Notes: generated from the letters alone by a model not told the origin. A stretch of DNA of 64,000 nt from Streptomyces finlayi (GCF_014216315.1 NZ_CP045702.1:806001-870000), one strand, 5' to 3'. Counted from the first letter of the stretch, positions 43,511 through 51,897 are shown. Made by a program: numbers and translations.

Positions 43511-43521
43511 GGGAGGCGTCC

Positions 43522-44994
43522 TTACGCGGGCAGGTGGTTGATCGGGTGGTCGTCGACGGTCCACAGGTATTGAACGGCGTACGCCCGCCAGGGGCGCCAG
43601 TGCGTGGCGCGCGCGGTGAGCGCGGCGGGGGTCGCCGGGAGGCCGAGTTGTGCTGCCGCCCGTCTGATGCCCAGGTCGGTGGGGAGGAAGGCGTCCGGAT
43701 CACCGAGCGCCCGCATGGCGATCACCTCGACCGTCCAGGGGCCGAAGCCCGGGAGTGCGGTCAGCTCGGCGCGGGCCCGCTCCCAGTCGGTGTCCGTGCC
43801 CAGGCGCAGGGAGTCGTCCGCGAGCGCCGCCACGAGGGTGGTGAGCGTGGTGCGCCGGGTACGCGGCAGCGCGAGCGCCTCCGGATCGAGTCCGGCGAGC
43901 GCCTGCGGGGTGGGGAAGAGATGGGTCAGTCCGCCCTCGGGGTCGTCCACGGGCGTCCCGTGGGCGGTGACGAGCCGGGCGGCGTGGGTGCGGGCGGCGG
44001 CCGTCGAGACCTGCTGGCCGAGGACCGCCCGTACGGCGAATTCCGCACCGTCGACGGTACGGGGCACCCGGCGTCCGGGGGCCTCGTCGACGAGCGGGGC
44101 GAGCAGCGGATCGGCGCGCAGCTGTTCGTCGACGGCCACCGGGTCGGCGTCCAGGTCCAGCAGCCACCGGCAGCGGCTGATCGCCTGGGTGAGGTCGCGG
44201 GGGTCGGTGAGCAGGAGCCGGCAGGCGATGTGGCCGGGGCGCGGGGTGAGGGACACGATGCCGTGCCCGTGCGGGAGGGTGAGCGTGCGGCGATACGCGC
44301 CGTCGCGCCACTCCTCGACGCCGGGCACCGCCGTCGCGGCGAGATGGCCGAAGAGGTTGCTGGGGTTGAGCGGGGCACGGTAGGGGAGGCGCAGGGCGAT
44401 CACACCCGGCGTCGCGGCCGGTCCGCTCCCCCGGGCGGCGCGGGTCCGCAGTTCGCCAGGGGCGAGCCCGAAGACCTCGCGGACGGTGTCGTTGAAGGTG
44501 CGGATCGAGGAGAACCCTGCGGCGAACGCCACCTCGGCCATGGGGAGTCCGGTGGTCTCGATGAGCAGCCGGGCCGTCTGCGCACGCTGCGAACGGGCCA
44601 GCGCGAGGGGCCCCGCGCCGAGCTCGGCGAGCAGTTGGCGTTCGATCTGGCGGGCGGAGTATCCGAGGCGTGCGGCGAGGCCGGCCACACCCTCACGGTC
44701 GACGACCCCGTCCGCGATGAGGCGCATGGCGCGGGCGACGGAGTCGGCGCGCGCGTTCCACTGCGGGGAGCCGGGGCTGGTGTCGGGGCGGCACCGCTTG
44801 CAGGCCCGGAATCCGGCCTGCTGGCAGGCGGCGGCGCTGGGCAGGAAGGTCATGTTCTCGACCTTGGGCGGCACGACGGGGCAACTGGGGCGGCAGTAGA
44901 TCCGGGTGGTCAGGACTGCCGTGAAGAACCATCCGTCGAAGCGGGCGTCCTTGGACCGGACGGCCCGTACGCAACGCTCGGTGTCGGTGTGCAT
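43522..44994 (-). CDS. Ada-AlkA fusion: methylphosphotriester sensor and 3-methyladenine glycosylase
   Basis: The product is 490 aa. Residues 1-75 form the Ada metal-binding sensor with Zn ligands Cys34, Cys38, Cys65 and Cys68 (YCRPSCP ... CKRC). An AraC-type double helix-turn-helix follows (about 85-185; AGLAARLGYSARQIERQLLA). The C-terminal part is an AlkA-type glycosylase with a helix-hairpin-helix at ALPGFGPWTVEVIAMRALGD (catalytic Asp near its end). It therefore senses methylphosphotriesters, activates transcription, and excises alkylated bases. The O6-methyltransferase domain of E. coli Ada is supplied by the separate gene downstream. ATG 44994 is the start. Confidence 0.94.
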   Translation of the reverse strand: MHTDTERCVRAVRSKDARFDGWFFTAVLTTRIYCRPSCPVVPPKVENMTFLPSAAACQQAGFRACKRCRPDTSPGSPQWNARADSVARAMRLIADGVVDREGVAGLAARLGYSARQIERQLLAELGAGPLALARSQRAQTARLLIETTGLPMAEVAFAAGFSSIRTFNDTVREVFGLAPGELRTRAARGSGPAATPGVIALRLPYRAPLNPSNLFGHLAATAVPGVEEWRDGAYRRTLTLPHGHGIVSLTPRPGHIACRLLLTDPRDLTQAISRCRWLLDLDADPVAVDEQLRADPLLAPLVDEAPGRRVPRTVDGAEFAVRAVLGQQVSTAAARTHAARLVTAHGTPVDDPEGGLTHLFPTPQALAGLDPEALALPRTRRTTLTTLVAALADDSLRLGTDTDWERARAELTALPGFGPWTVEVIAMRALGDPDAFLPTDLGIRRAAAQLGLPATPAALTARATHWRPWRAYAVQYLWTVDDHPINHLPA

Positions 44995-45083
44995 GGTTCA
45001 AGGATGGGGCAGTCGCGGCTCGACGGCTGGCGGAAATCCGACATCAGCCTTCGCCGGCCAGGGCCTTTCGGAACGACCGGGCA

Positions 45084-45470
45084 TCAGAGCGGGACGAAGG
45101 CGGGCCACCAGGCCGGGATGTTGTCCGGGCAGGCCGGGGACGGGTAGTCCATGGCTCCCACGGCGGAGGCGATGAACCAGAGCAGCCAGAGGTTCGCCGC
45201 GACCGCACCGATCACGGCGGCCCTGCGGCCGAACCTTCCCGCGGCTCCGCGAACGAGGGTCCACAACACGACGGTCAGCACCCAGAAGACCGGCAGCAGG
45301 AAGATCAGGACCATGGAATTCGCGGAGGAATTGACGCCCGTGTCACAGGAGTTCCACATGGCGCCGACGAGGAGGACACCCGCCAGTGACGTCGGAATTC
45401 CGGAAAGGGCCCCCATGCGAAATCCGACGGACCAGTGACCGCCGGAGACCCGGTCCGTTCCTGCACTCAT
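45084..45470 (-). CDS. Small integral membrane protein
   Basis: The product is 128 aa with three to four hydrophobic helices: LSGIPTSLAGVLLVGAMW, SMVLIFLLPVFWVLTVVLW, and AAVIGAVAANLWLLWFIASA. A short periplasmic Cys-containing loop (NSCDTGVNSS) and tail (SPACPDNIPAWW) could form a disulfide. No family is recognised. ATG 45470 follows GGAG closely; GTG 45473 is equally possible. Confidence 0.7.
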   Translation of the reverse strand: MSAGTDRVSGGHWSVGFRMGALSGIPTSLAGVLLVGAMWNSCDTGVNSSANSMVLIFLLPVFWVLTVVLWTLVRGAAGRFGRRAAVIGAVAANLWLLWFIASAVGAMDYPSPACPDNIPAWWPAFVPL

Positions 45471-45509
45471 CACTTCTCCACCTCAAGCATACGAAAAGGC
45501 GGTACGGCA

Positions 45510-45544
45510 GCCGTGCCGACGCTTACGAGAAGCGCCGGCACGGC
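45510..45544. terminator. Hairpin terminator downstream of the FAD oxidoreductase gene
   Basis: Arms 45510-45524 and 45530-45544 (left arm GCCGTGCCGACGCTT) pair over 15 bp with one A-C mismatch around an ACGAG loop. It lies 64 bp past the oxidoreductase stop and just before the next minus-strand gene. Confidence 0.65.
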
Positions 45545-45607
45545 GTACACCCGGGTCCTCGCAGCAGTCCGGACGGGTGGCCGTCGGTCTCGCTAACGGC
45601 GCCCGGC

Positions 45608-47023
45608 TCAGGACGCGCGCAGTCGCCGCCAGACCGCCTTCGCCGCGTGGTGGCCTGACATGCCGTGCACACCCGGGCCGGGCGGGGTGGCCGAGGAGCA
45701 GAGGAAGACCGCCGGGTGCGCGGTGGCGTACGGCACGCGGGCCAGTTTGGGGCGGATCAGCGTCTGGAGACCGGCGAAGGCACCGCAGGCGATGTCACCG
45801 CCCACGTAGTTGGCGTTGCGGGCGGCGAGTTCCGGGGGGCCCGCGACGGCGCGGGCGAGGACCAGGTCGCGGAATCCCGGCGCGAAGCGCTCGAGCTGGC
45901 GCTCGATGACGTCGGTGGCGTCGCCCGTCCAGCCCGCCGGAACATGCCCGTACACCCAGAAGACATGGCGGCCTCCGGGCGCCCTGGACGGGTCGGTGAG
46001 CGTCGGCTGAGCGGTGATCAGGAAGGGGACGCTCGGGTCACGGCCGTCGACGGCGGCGCGCAGGGCGCTGTCGATCTCCCCCTCGGTGGGGCCGATGTGA
46101 ACGGTCCCGGCCCGCCTGGCGTCCTTCGCGGTCCACGGGACGGGGCCCGACAGCGCATAGTCGATCTTGAAGGCGGCGGCTCCGTAACGGTATCCGCGGT
46201 AGGCGTCGCCGAGGCCCGCGATCCGCGCGAGGGCGGTCGGCGAGGTGTCGAAGACGTAGGCGCGGGCGGGCGGCAGCTCGTCCAGGCGTTTGACCTCGAA
46301 ACCGGTGCGGATGGTGCCGCCCAGTTCCCGCAGATACGAGGCGAGCGCGTCGGAGATCGCCTGCGAGCCGCCGCGCGGCACGGGCCAGCCGTTCTCGTGG
46401 GCGGCGAGCGCGAAGACGAGAGCGATGGCGCCGGTGGCGAATCCGCTGGTGGGAGCGATGGCGTGGGCGGCGAGGCCGGCGAGGAGACCGCGCGCCTTCG
46501 GGTCGCGGAATCGCCGGGCGAGCCAGCTCGCGGGCTGGAGGCCGACCAGACCGAAGCGGGCGAGACGGTACGGATCGCGGGGCAGTCCGTCCCACGGGGT
46601 GCGCAGGAAGTCGGCGGCCAGGGTGTCCCAGTGGCCGAGATGCGGTGTGACGAGACGGCGGTAGGCCCCCGCGTCCCGCGGCCCGAGCGACATAGCGCTC
46701 TCCCCCACCGACTGTGTGAGCACGGCGGCGGAGCCGTCGGGGAAGGGGTGGGCGAGCGACAGTTCCGGCTGGAGCCACTCCAGACCGTGGCGGCCCAGCG
46801 GCATGCCCCGGAAGGCGGGCGACCCTGTGCCCAGCGGATGTACGGCCGAGCACGGGTCGTGGCGGAAGCCGGGGAGGGTGAGCTCTTCGGTACGCGCCCC
46901 TCCGCCGATGGTGCCGTGGGCCTCGAACACCTCTACGGAGAAGCCCCGGCGGGCCAACTCAACTGCGGCGGTGAGTCCGTTGGGCCCCGCCCCCACGACG
47001 ACTGCATCAAGCATCGACGACAC
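45608..47023 (-). CDS. FAD-dependent oxidoreductase, phytoene-dehydrogenase-like
   Basis: The product is 471 aa. The N-terminal FAD motif is DAVVVGAGPNGLTAAVELAR (GxGxxG) followed by an acidic end of strand two (VEVFEA) and GGGARTEELTLPGF. The C-terminal part has GVHGMSGHHAAKAVWRRL, closing the FAD site. The protein belongs to the carotenoid-desaturase-like/NAD(P)-binding family that is common in actinobacteria; no carotenoid genes are near, so the substrate is open. GTG 47023 has AAGGAG 8 nt upstream. Confidence 0.85.
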   Translation of the reverse strand: MSSMLDAVVVGAGPNGLTAAVELARRGFSVEVFEAHGTIGGGARTEELTLPGFRHDPCSAVHPLGTGSPAFRGMPLGRHGLEWLQPELSLAHPFPDGSAAVLTQSVGESAMSLGPRDAGAYRRLVTPHLGHWDTLAADFLRTPWDGLPRDPYRLARFGLVGLQPASWLARRFRDPKARGLLAGLAAHAIAPTSGFATGAIALVFALAAHENGWPVPRGGSQAISDALASYLRELGGTIRTGFEVKRLDELPPARAYVFDTSPTALARIAGLGDAYRGYRYGAAAFKIDYALSGPVPWTAKDARRAGTVHIGPTEGEIDSALRAAVDGRDPSVPFLITAQPTLTDPSRAPGGRHVFWVYGHVPAGWTGDATDVIERQLERFAPGFRDLVLARAVAGPPELAARNANYVGGDIACGAFAGLQTLIRPKLARVPYATAHPAVFLCSSATPPGPGVHGMSGHHAAKAVWRRLRAS

Positions 47024-47100
47024 CTTGGGACTCCTTTGTCAGCCGGCGGCCAGGACACCCAGGATATTCGGGGCCCCGGCTCGGGGTGGTGCGGGTCCGG

Positions 47101-47955
47101 TCAGACGCCGGTGCGCAGCGCGGCGAGGATGCGGTCCCTGGTGTTCTCGTCGCGGGCTGCCGTGAAGGGCAGGTCGTTGCCGCCGGTGATCCGGAAGGCG
47201 GCGCCGGAGAGCGTGGCCTGTGCGCCGCCCGCCTCGGTGACCAGGAGCAGGCCGGCCGCGTGGTCCCAGGCGAACTCCCAGTTGAACGCCACCGCGTCCT
47301 GGGCGCCGCAGGCGACCGCGAGGTATTCGAGTCCCGCTGATCCGCAGGGGCGGGGGTCGATGCCCTCCGTGCGCAGTCCGAGCAGGGCGCGCTTCTGGGC
47401 GTCCGAGGTGAAGTCGGGGTGGGACATCGCCACCTTCAGGACGGCGCCGGGCGCGGGCGAGCCCGCCTGCAGCGGCTTGCCGTTGAGGGTGGCGCCCCGC
47501 CCGCGCACCGCGATCGCCATCTCGTCCAGCGCGGCGGCGTACGTCCACGAGGCGAGGACCTGGCCGTGGTGGGCGAGGGCGACCAGGGTGCAGAAGCCGG
47601 GTTCGCCGCGGACGAACTGACGGGTGCCGTCGACCGGGTCGACGATCCATACGGGAGCCTCGCCGCCGAGGGCGTCGTACACCCGGGGGTCGGCGTGGAC
47701 GGCTTCCTCGCCGACGACGACCGAGCCGGGGAGCAGCCGGGTCAGGGACTCCGTCAGATGCTCCTCGGCGAGCCGGTCGGCGGTGGTGACCAGGTCGTGC
47801 GGACCGCTCTTCTCGATGATCTCGTGGGTGGCGAGCTGCTGGTAGCGCGGCATGATCTCGGCGGCGGCCGCTGCGCGGACCGCCGCCTCGACCTGGCTCA
47901 GGTGCCCGGCGTTCCCGGCGGTCTCGGCGTTCTCAGCCAGAAAGTCATCGATCAT
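47101..47955 (-). CDS. Inositol monophosphatase-family phosphatase
   Basis: The product is 284 aa, a Mg2+-dependent sugar-phosphate phosphatase. The metal-binding set is complete: VVGEEAVH (motif Glu), VWIVDPVDGTRQFVRGEPGF (D-P-x-D-G-T) and FAWDHAAGLLLVTEAGG (W-D-x-A-x). It may act on inositol-1-phosphate, histidinol phosphate or a related ester; the family alone does not decide. ATG 47955 has a GGAGG-like site. It ends 77 bp before the oxidoreductase gene and may share its transcript. Confidence 0.88.
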   Translation of the reverse strand: MIDDFLAENAETAGNAGHLSQVEAAVRAAAAAEIMPRYQQLATHEIIEKSGPHDLVTTADRLAEEHLTESLTRLLPGSVVVGEEAVHADPRVYDALGGEAPVWIVDPVDGTRQFVRGEPGFCTLVALAHHGQVLASWTYAAALDEMAIAVRGRGATLNGKPLQAGSPAPGAVLKVAMSHPDFTSDAQKRALLGLRTEGIDPRPCGSAGLEYLAVACGAQDAVAFNWEFAWDHAAGLLLVTEAGGAQATLSGAAFRITGGNDLPFTAARDENTRDRILAALRTGV

Positions 47956-48000
47956 GCCTCCAGCTAAGCACGGTCGGCGGGGGACGCGTCGGGCGGGCGG

Positions 48001-48168
48001 TCAGCGGCCGACCGCGTACCCCTGCATGCCACGTGGGTTGGCGGCCGCGGACAGGACTCCGGTGCGCGGGTCGCGGGCGACGGCGCACATCCGGCCCTCC
48101 GACCACGGGTCGCCGACCGTCACGTCGTGGCCACGGCGGCGCAGCTCGGCGACGGTCTCCGGGTCCAT
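48001..48168 (-). pseudogene. Gamma-glutamyltransferase C-terminal remnant
   Basis: Fifty-five residues remain: MDPETVAELRRRGHDVTVGD, then EGRMCAVARDPRTGVLSAAA and NPRGMQGYAVGR. This matches the end of the gamma-glutamyltransferase small subunit (E.V..EL..RGH.V..... .A..... GVL.AAANPRG..GYA.G). All upstream parts, including the catalytic Thr, are missing: the sequence stops at a perfect palindrome and a different gene begins on the other strand. The remnant has a usable ATG at 48168, but no function is expected. Confidence 0.8.
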
Positions 48169-48232
48169 CCCTTGATCTTCGCAGGGAATCCCGGCCTGAA
48201 GGCCGGGATTCCCTGCGAAGATCAAGGGATGG
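48165..48232. repeat. Perfect 33-bp palindrome with 2-bp centre
   Basis: Arms 48165-48197 and 48200-48232 are exact inverted copies (core AATCCCGGCCT/AGGCCGGGATT) around a GA centre, 68 bp in all. The left arm contains the ATG of the gamma-glutamyltransferase remnant, and the right arm contains the ribosome site and ATG of the glyoxalase gene. Palindromes with a GGAATCCCGGCC-type core resemble the ends of Streptomyces IS200/IS605 (TnpB) elements, so this may be an insertion scar. Inverted duplication at a rearrangement is the alternative. Confidence 0.9.
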
Positions 48233-48606
48233 CATGTCGCATCAGTGAACTGGTCATCGACGCCGCCGACGCCGAGCGGCTCGCCGTCTTCTGGAGCCAG
48301 GTCCTCGGCTACGTCGAACTCGGCCGGGAGGACGACGGCAGCATCGAGCTCGGGCCGCCCGACGCGGGCTTCGGCGGCCCGCAGCCCACCCTCGTCATCA
48401 GCCCCAGCAGCGACCCGCGGACCGGGAAGCTCCGGCTGCACATCGACGTCAGTCCCACCGACCGCGACCAGGACACCGAGTTGGAGCGCCTGCTCGCTCT
48501 CGGCGCCACGCCCGTCGCCTTCGGTCAGACCGGGAACTGGCACGTCCTGACGGACCCGGAAGGCAACGAGTTCTGTCTCCTGCACTCCAGGCTCCGGCCC
48601 GTCTGA
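48229..48606 (+). CDS. VOC-family glyoxalase/dioxygenase-like protein
   Basis: The product is 125 aa with two beta-alpha-beta modules of the vicinal-oxygen-chelate fold: ISELVIDAADAERLAVFWSQ then VLGYVELG, and WHVLTDPEGNEFCLLHS at the end. This belongs to the 'Glyoxalase_6'-type group; the ligand is unknown. ATG 48229 lies within the right arm of the palindrome, and the only ribosome-binding purines (AAGGG) are in the stem directly before it. A transcript starting upstream of the palindrome would lock the start in a very stable hairpin. Confidence 0.85.
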   Translation: MACRISELVIDAADAERLAVFWSQVLGYVELGREDDGSIELGPPDAGFGGPQPTLVISPSSDPRTGKLRLHIDVSPTDRDQDTELERLLALGATPVAFGQTGNWHVLTDPEGNEFCLLHSRLRPV

Positions 48607-48663
48607 CCACACGCGGGCACCGTAGAGCGCTCAGGGCCGGCGACCCACCCGCTTCCCGCCCGG

Positions 48664-50658
48664 TCAGCGGCCTTCGTCGGTGAGCGTCGCGGCACGGTTC
48701 CAGGCCGCGTCGCGGAGCAGGCGCAGGCCGTTGAGGCCGACGATGACCGTCGAACCCTCGTGGCCGAGTACGCCCAGGGGCAGCGGCAGGTGGCCTGCCA
48801 GGTCCCAGACGACCAGGCCGGAGATGAACACCCCGGCGATGACCAAATTCTGGATCACCAGGCGGCGGGCGGCGCGGGACAGGGCCATGACCGCCGGGAC
48901 GGTCGCCAGTTCGTCGCGGACGATGACGGCGTCGGCCGTCTCCAGGGCCAGGTCGGAGCCGGCACGGCCCATGGCGATGCCGGTGTGGGCGGCCGCCAGG
49001 GCGGGGGCGTCGTTGACGCCGTCGCCGATGACGAGGACCTTGCGCCCGGCCGCCTCCTGTTCCCGTACGGCGGTGACCTTGTCCTGGGGCAGCAGCCCCG
49101 CGCGGATGTCGGTGATGCCGGCGTCCGCGCCGAGGCGCGCCGCCGCGCGCGGATTGTCGCCGGTCAGCAGCATCGGCGTACGGCCGGTGAGAGCGGCCAG
49201 AGCCGTTACGGTCGCTGCCGCGTCCGGGCGGAGCCGGTCGGCGACGGCCAGGACGCCGACCGGAACGCCGTCCCGCTGGACGAGGACGGCGGTACGCCCC
49301 TCCCTCTCCAGCTCGGCCGTCAGCACGGCGGCGGCCTCGACGGGGGCGCTGTCCGCGGCGGGGAGGAGGCGGGCCGGGGAGCCGACCGCGACGGCGTGGC
49401 CCAGGACCGTGGCTGTGACGCCCGTCCCGGGGGCCGAGGTGAAGTCCTCGGCGGCGGGTACGTGCAAGCAGCGGTCGCGGGCGGCGTCGACGACAGCACG
49501 CGCCAAGGGGTGCTCGCTGGGGTGCTCGGCGGCGGCCGCGAGGGCGAGCAGGCCGTCCTCGTCCAGGCCGCTGCCGTCCAGTGGACGGATCGCGGTGACG
49601 CGCGGGGTGCCCTCGGTGAGGGTGCCGGTCTTGTCCAGGGCGACGGCGTCGACCTGGCCGAGCCGCTCCATGACGACGGCGGATTTCACGAGCACACCGT
49701 GGCGGCCCGCGTTGGCGATGGCGGAGAGCAGGGGCGGCATGGTGGCCAGCACGACCGCGCACGGCGAGGCGACGATCATGAAGGTCATCGCCCGCAGCAG
49801 CGCACTCGTGAGGTCGGCACCGAAGGCCATCGGGACGAGGAAGACGGCGAGGGTGGCGACCACCATGCCGAGGGAGTAACGCTGTTCGACCTTCTCGATG
49901 AAGAGCTGGGTGGGCGCCTTCGTCTCGGAGGCTTCGGCCACCATGGCCACGATCCGGGCGATCACGGAGTCGGTGGCGTCCCGTCCGACGGTGACACGCA
50001 GGGCACCGGTGCCGTTGAGCGTGCCGGCGAAGACCTCGTCACCGGCCTCCTTCGCGACCGGCAGGGGTTCGCCGGTGATGGTGGCCTGGTCGACCTCTCC
50101 GGCGCCCTCCACCACCCGGCCGTCGGCGCCGACACGCTCACCGGGACGGATCAGGATCGTGTCACCGACCCGGAGATCCTCCGTGGCGACGGTCTCCTCA
50201 CCGCCGCCCGGGGTCAGCCGGGTGGCGGTGGCCGGGGCCAGGTCGAGCAGACCCCGAACGGCGTCCTGGGTACGGGCGGTGGCCAGTGCCTCCAGGGCGC
50301 CGGACGTCGCGAAGATGACGATCAGGAGGGCGCCGTCCATCACCTGGCCGATCGACGCCGCCCCGATCGCGGCGACGATCATCAGCAGGTCGACGTCCAG
50401 GGTCTTCTCCCGCAGGGCGCGAAGCCCCTCCCAGGCCGGTTCCCAGCCGCCGGTGACATAGGCGAGGGCGTACAGCGGCCCCCAGGCCCAGGCGGGGGCG
50501 CCGGTCAGCTGGAGGGGAAGCGCGGCCAGGAACAGGAGCAGGGCGGCACCGGCCCAGCGGGCCTCGGCCAGCGCGAGGACACGTGTACGGCGGCGCGGCG
50601 GTGTCGCGGGACCGGCCGGTGCCGCCCGTTCCGGACGCTGAAGCAGGACAGAAGGCAT
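48664..50658 (-). CDS. P1B-type heavy-metal ATPase, P1B-4-like
   Basis: The product is 664 aa. P-type landmarks are the actuator TITGEPLPV (TGE), the phosphorylation site VALDKTGTLTEGTPR, LTGDNPRAAARLGA and VIGDGVNDAPALAAAHTG. The metal-selective helices carry SPC (MIVASPCAVVLATMPPLL) and a late HEGS (VLGHEGSTVIVGL), the pair typical of P1B-4 pumps that export Co2+, Zn2+ or Fe2+. There is no N-terminal CxxC metal-binding domain. ATG 50658 (MPSVLLQRPE) is preferred; the ribosome site AAGGG is about 10 nt away. It is divergent from an ArsR-type regulator across 96 bp containing a clear operator. Confidence 0.92.
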   Translation of the reverse strand: MPSVLLQRPERAAPAGPATPPRRRTRVLALAEARWAGAALLLFLAALPLQLTGAPAWAWGPLYALAYVTGGWEPAWEGLRALREKTLDVDLLMIVAAIGAASIGQVMDGALLIVIFATSGALEALATARTQDAVRGLLDLAPATATRLTPGGGEETVATEDLRVGDTILIRPGERVGADGRVVEGAGEVDQATITGEPLPVAKEAGDEVFAGTLNGTGALRVTVGRDATDSVIARIVAMVAEASETKAPTQLFIEKVEQRYSLGMVVATLAVFLVPMAFGADLTSALLRAMTFMIVASPCAVVLATMPPLLSAIANAGRHGVLVKSAVVMERLGQVDAVALDKTGTLTEGTPRVTAIRPLDGSGLDEDGLLALAAAAEHPSEHPLARAVVDAARDRCLHVPAAEDFTSAPGTGVTATVLGHAVAVGSPARLLPAADSAPVEAAAVLTAELEREGRTAVLVQRDGVPVGVLAVADRLRPDAAATVTALAALTGRTPMLLTGDNPRAAARLGADAGITDIRAGLLPQDKVTAVREQEAAGRKVLVIGDGVNDAPALAAAHTGIAMGRAGSDLALETADAVIVRDELATVPAVMALSRAARRLVIQNLVIAGVFISGLVVWDLAGHLPLPLGVLGHEGSTVIVGLNGLRLLRDAAWNRAATLTDEGR

Positions 50659-50712
50659 GACAAGACAACCCTTCACGGGCAGGTGGCTGGCGACGAGCCC
50701 ACCATACAGGAA

Positions 50713-50734
50713 CATCTGAACAGGTCTTCATATG
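50713..50734. promoter_or_regulatory. ArsR/SmtB-type operator between the metal ATPase and its regulator
   Basis: CATCTGAA (50713-50720) and TTCATATG (50727-50734) form an 8-bp inverted repeat with one mismatch and a 6-bp spacer. It is an AT-rich TGAA...TTCA site like those bound by SmtB/CzrA-type repressors. It lies upstream of the regulator's -10 TAGGAT (50742-50747) and also upstream of a TATGGT box (50701-50706, minus strand) that could serve the ATPase. A bound dimer would thus control both genes. Confidence 0.65.
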
Positions 50735-50754
50735 TAATCGGTAGGATGGCGTCC

Positions 50755-51129
50755 ATGGGTCACGGAGCCGACGACACGAACACCGCCACCACACGCGAAC
50801 GCCTGGACGCCGTGGGGACCGCCGATGTCGCCGCGACCCTCCAGGCCCTGGCCACCCCGTCCCGGCTGCGCATCCTCGCCCGCCTCCAGGAGGGCCCCTG
50901 CGCGGTCGGCGATCTGGCGCAGGCGGTCGACATGGAACCCTCCGCCTGCTCCCACCAGCTACGCCTGCTGCGCAACCTCGGCCTGGTGACCGGTGAGCGC
51001 CGGGGCCGGTCGATCGTCTACGCCCTGTACGACCACCACGTCGCGGAGCTCCTCGACCAGGCCCTCTTCCACGTCGAGCACCTCCGCCTGGGCCTGCAGG
51101 ACACGCCCGCGGCAGCGGAAGCAGACTGA
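50755..51129 (+). CDS. ArsR/SmtB-family metal-sensing repressor
   Basis: The product is 124 aa with a winged helix: ALATPSRLRILARLQEGPCA, DLAQAVDMEPSACSHQLRLL, and GERRGRSIVYALYDHHV. The alpha-5 metal site D-x-H-x10-H-x2-H is complete in YDHHVAELLDQALFHVEH, the arrangement of Zn/Co/Ni sensors such as SmtB and CzrA. It should release its operator upon binding metal and switch on the ATPase. There is no ribosome site before ATG 50755, but TAGGAT ends 7 nt before it, so the mRNA is probably leaderless. Confidence 0.92.
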   Translation: MGHGADDTNTATTRERLDAVGTADVAATLQALATPSRLRILARLQEGPCAVGDLAQAVDMEPSACSHQLRLLRNLGLVTGERRGRSIVYALYDHHVAELLDQALFHVEHLRLGLQDTPAAAEAD

Positions 51130-51266
51130 TTCACCGCTCGCGCCCGACCGCGCACAGGTACGAACAATCTTCCGATTGTCTTCGGCAAAGCCCTTTCGCA
51201 TATGCGGAGTTGGGTAAGTCTGTAGGCTTCGGCCCTCATCAGCACCAATGAGGGGGGTACCTCAAC

Positions 51267-51761
51267 GTGCGTAAGCACCTCGTCGTCGCCACTGCCATAT
51301 CCACCGGCATCCTGGCCACGCTCGCCGTCGCTCCGGCGCAGGCCGCCGAGTACAGCTCGGCCCTGAAGATCCGCGGCATCCAGTACGACGCGCCCGGGCG
51401 CGATTCCAACAGCTGCTCCTCGGGCAACACCCGCTCGGAGTACCTGACGCTCAAGAACTACTCGTCCGGCACGACCGTCAACCTCAGGGGATACGCGGTC
51501 AAGGACGCCGCCGGCAACAAGTTCACGTTCACCTCGAACCACTATCTCCAGCCCGGCGACTACATCAAGCTGCGCGGCGGCAACGGCACCGACTCCGACG
51601 CCGACAACGTCGTCTACCGCGACAACTGCAACTTCATGTGGAACAACGACAAGGACACGATCTACCTCTACAAGCCCTCCGGCAGCCGCTCGGACGTGCA
51701 CGCGTACTCGAAGTCGGCGAACGACCGTGACGGCAACGGGTACATCACCTTCCACGGCTGA
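51267..51761 (+). CDS. Secreted lamin-tail (LTD) domain protein
   Basis: The product is 164 aa. A signal peptide ends near residue 26 (VAPAQA/AEYSS). The mature part is one lamin-tail domain: ALKIRGIQYDAPGRDSNS, TRSEYLTLKNYSSGTTVNLR, GYAVKDAAGNKFTF, YLQPGDYIKLRGG and DTIYLYKPSG. Two cysteines probably form a disulfide. Such small secreted LTD proteins are common in Streptomyces; function unknown, perhaps binding nucleic acid or cell surface. GTG 51267 has AGGGGGG 9 nt upstream. A perfect palindrome-like site ACAATC-N4-GATTGT lies at 51164-51179 in its promoter region. Its stop codon begins a tandem repeat. Confidence 0.85.
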   Translation: MRKHLVVATAISTGILATLAVAPAQAAEYSSALKIRGIQYDAPGRDSNSCSSGNTRSEYLTLKNYSSGTTVNLRGYAVKDAAGNKFTFTSNHYLQPGDYIKLRGGNGTDSDADNVVYRDNCNFMWNNDKDTIYLYKPSGSRSDVHAYSKSANDRDGNGYITFHG

Positions 51762-51820
51762 GCCAGTACACAGCTGAGCCAGTACACAGCTGAGCCGATG
51801 CACAGCTGAGCCGATGCGCA
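51759..51820. repeat. Tandem 16-bp repeats starting at a stop codon
   Basis: Three full copies and one partial of a 16-bp unit run from 51759: TGAGCCAGTACACAGC twice exactly, TGAGCCGATGCACAGC once, and a partial fourth copy. The first TGA is the stop codon of the LTD gene, and each further copy again begins with TGA. The array seems to have expanded from the gene's end. Confidence 0.88.
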
Positions 51821-51849
51821 TGAGCGCTCGAATGACGAGCGCGCACAGA

Positions 51850-51892
51850 GGAGGGCCGGTTCGCACGGTGTGTCCGCGCGAACCGGCCCTCC
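51850..51892. terminator. 15-bp perfect hairpin terminator
   Basis: Arms 51850-51864 and 51878-51892 (GGAGGGCCGGTTCGC and complement) enclose a 13-nt loop. It lies after the LTD gene and the tandem repeats, and just beyond the end of the minus-strand GH3 remnant, so it could serve both strands. Confidence 0.75.
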
Positions 51893-51897
51893 CGCCG

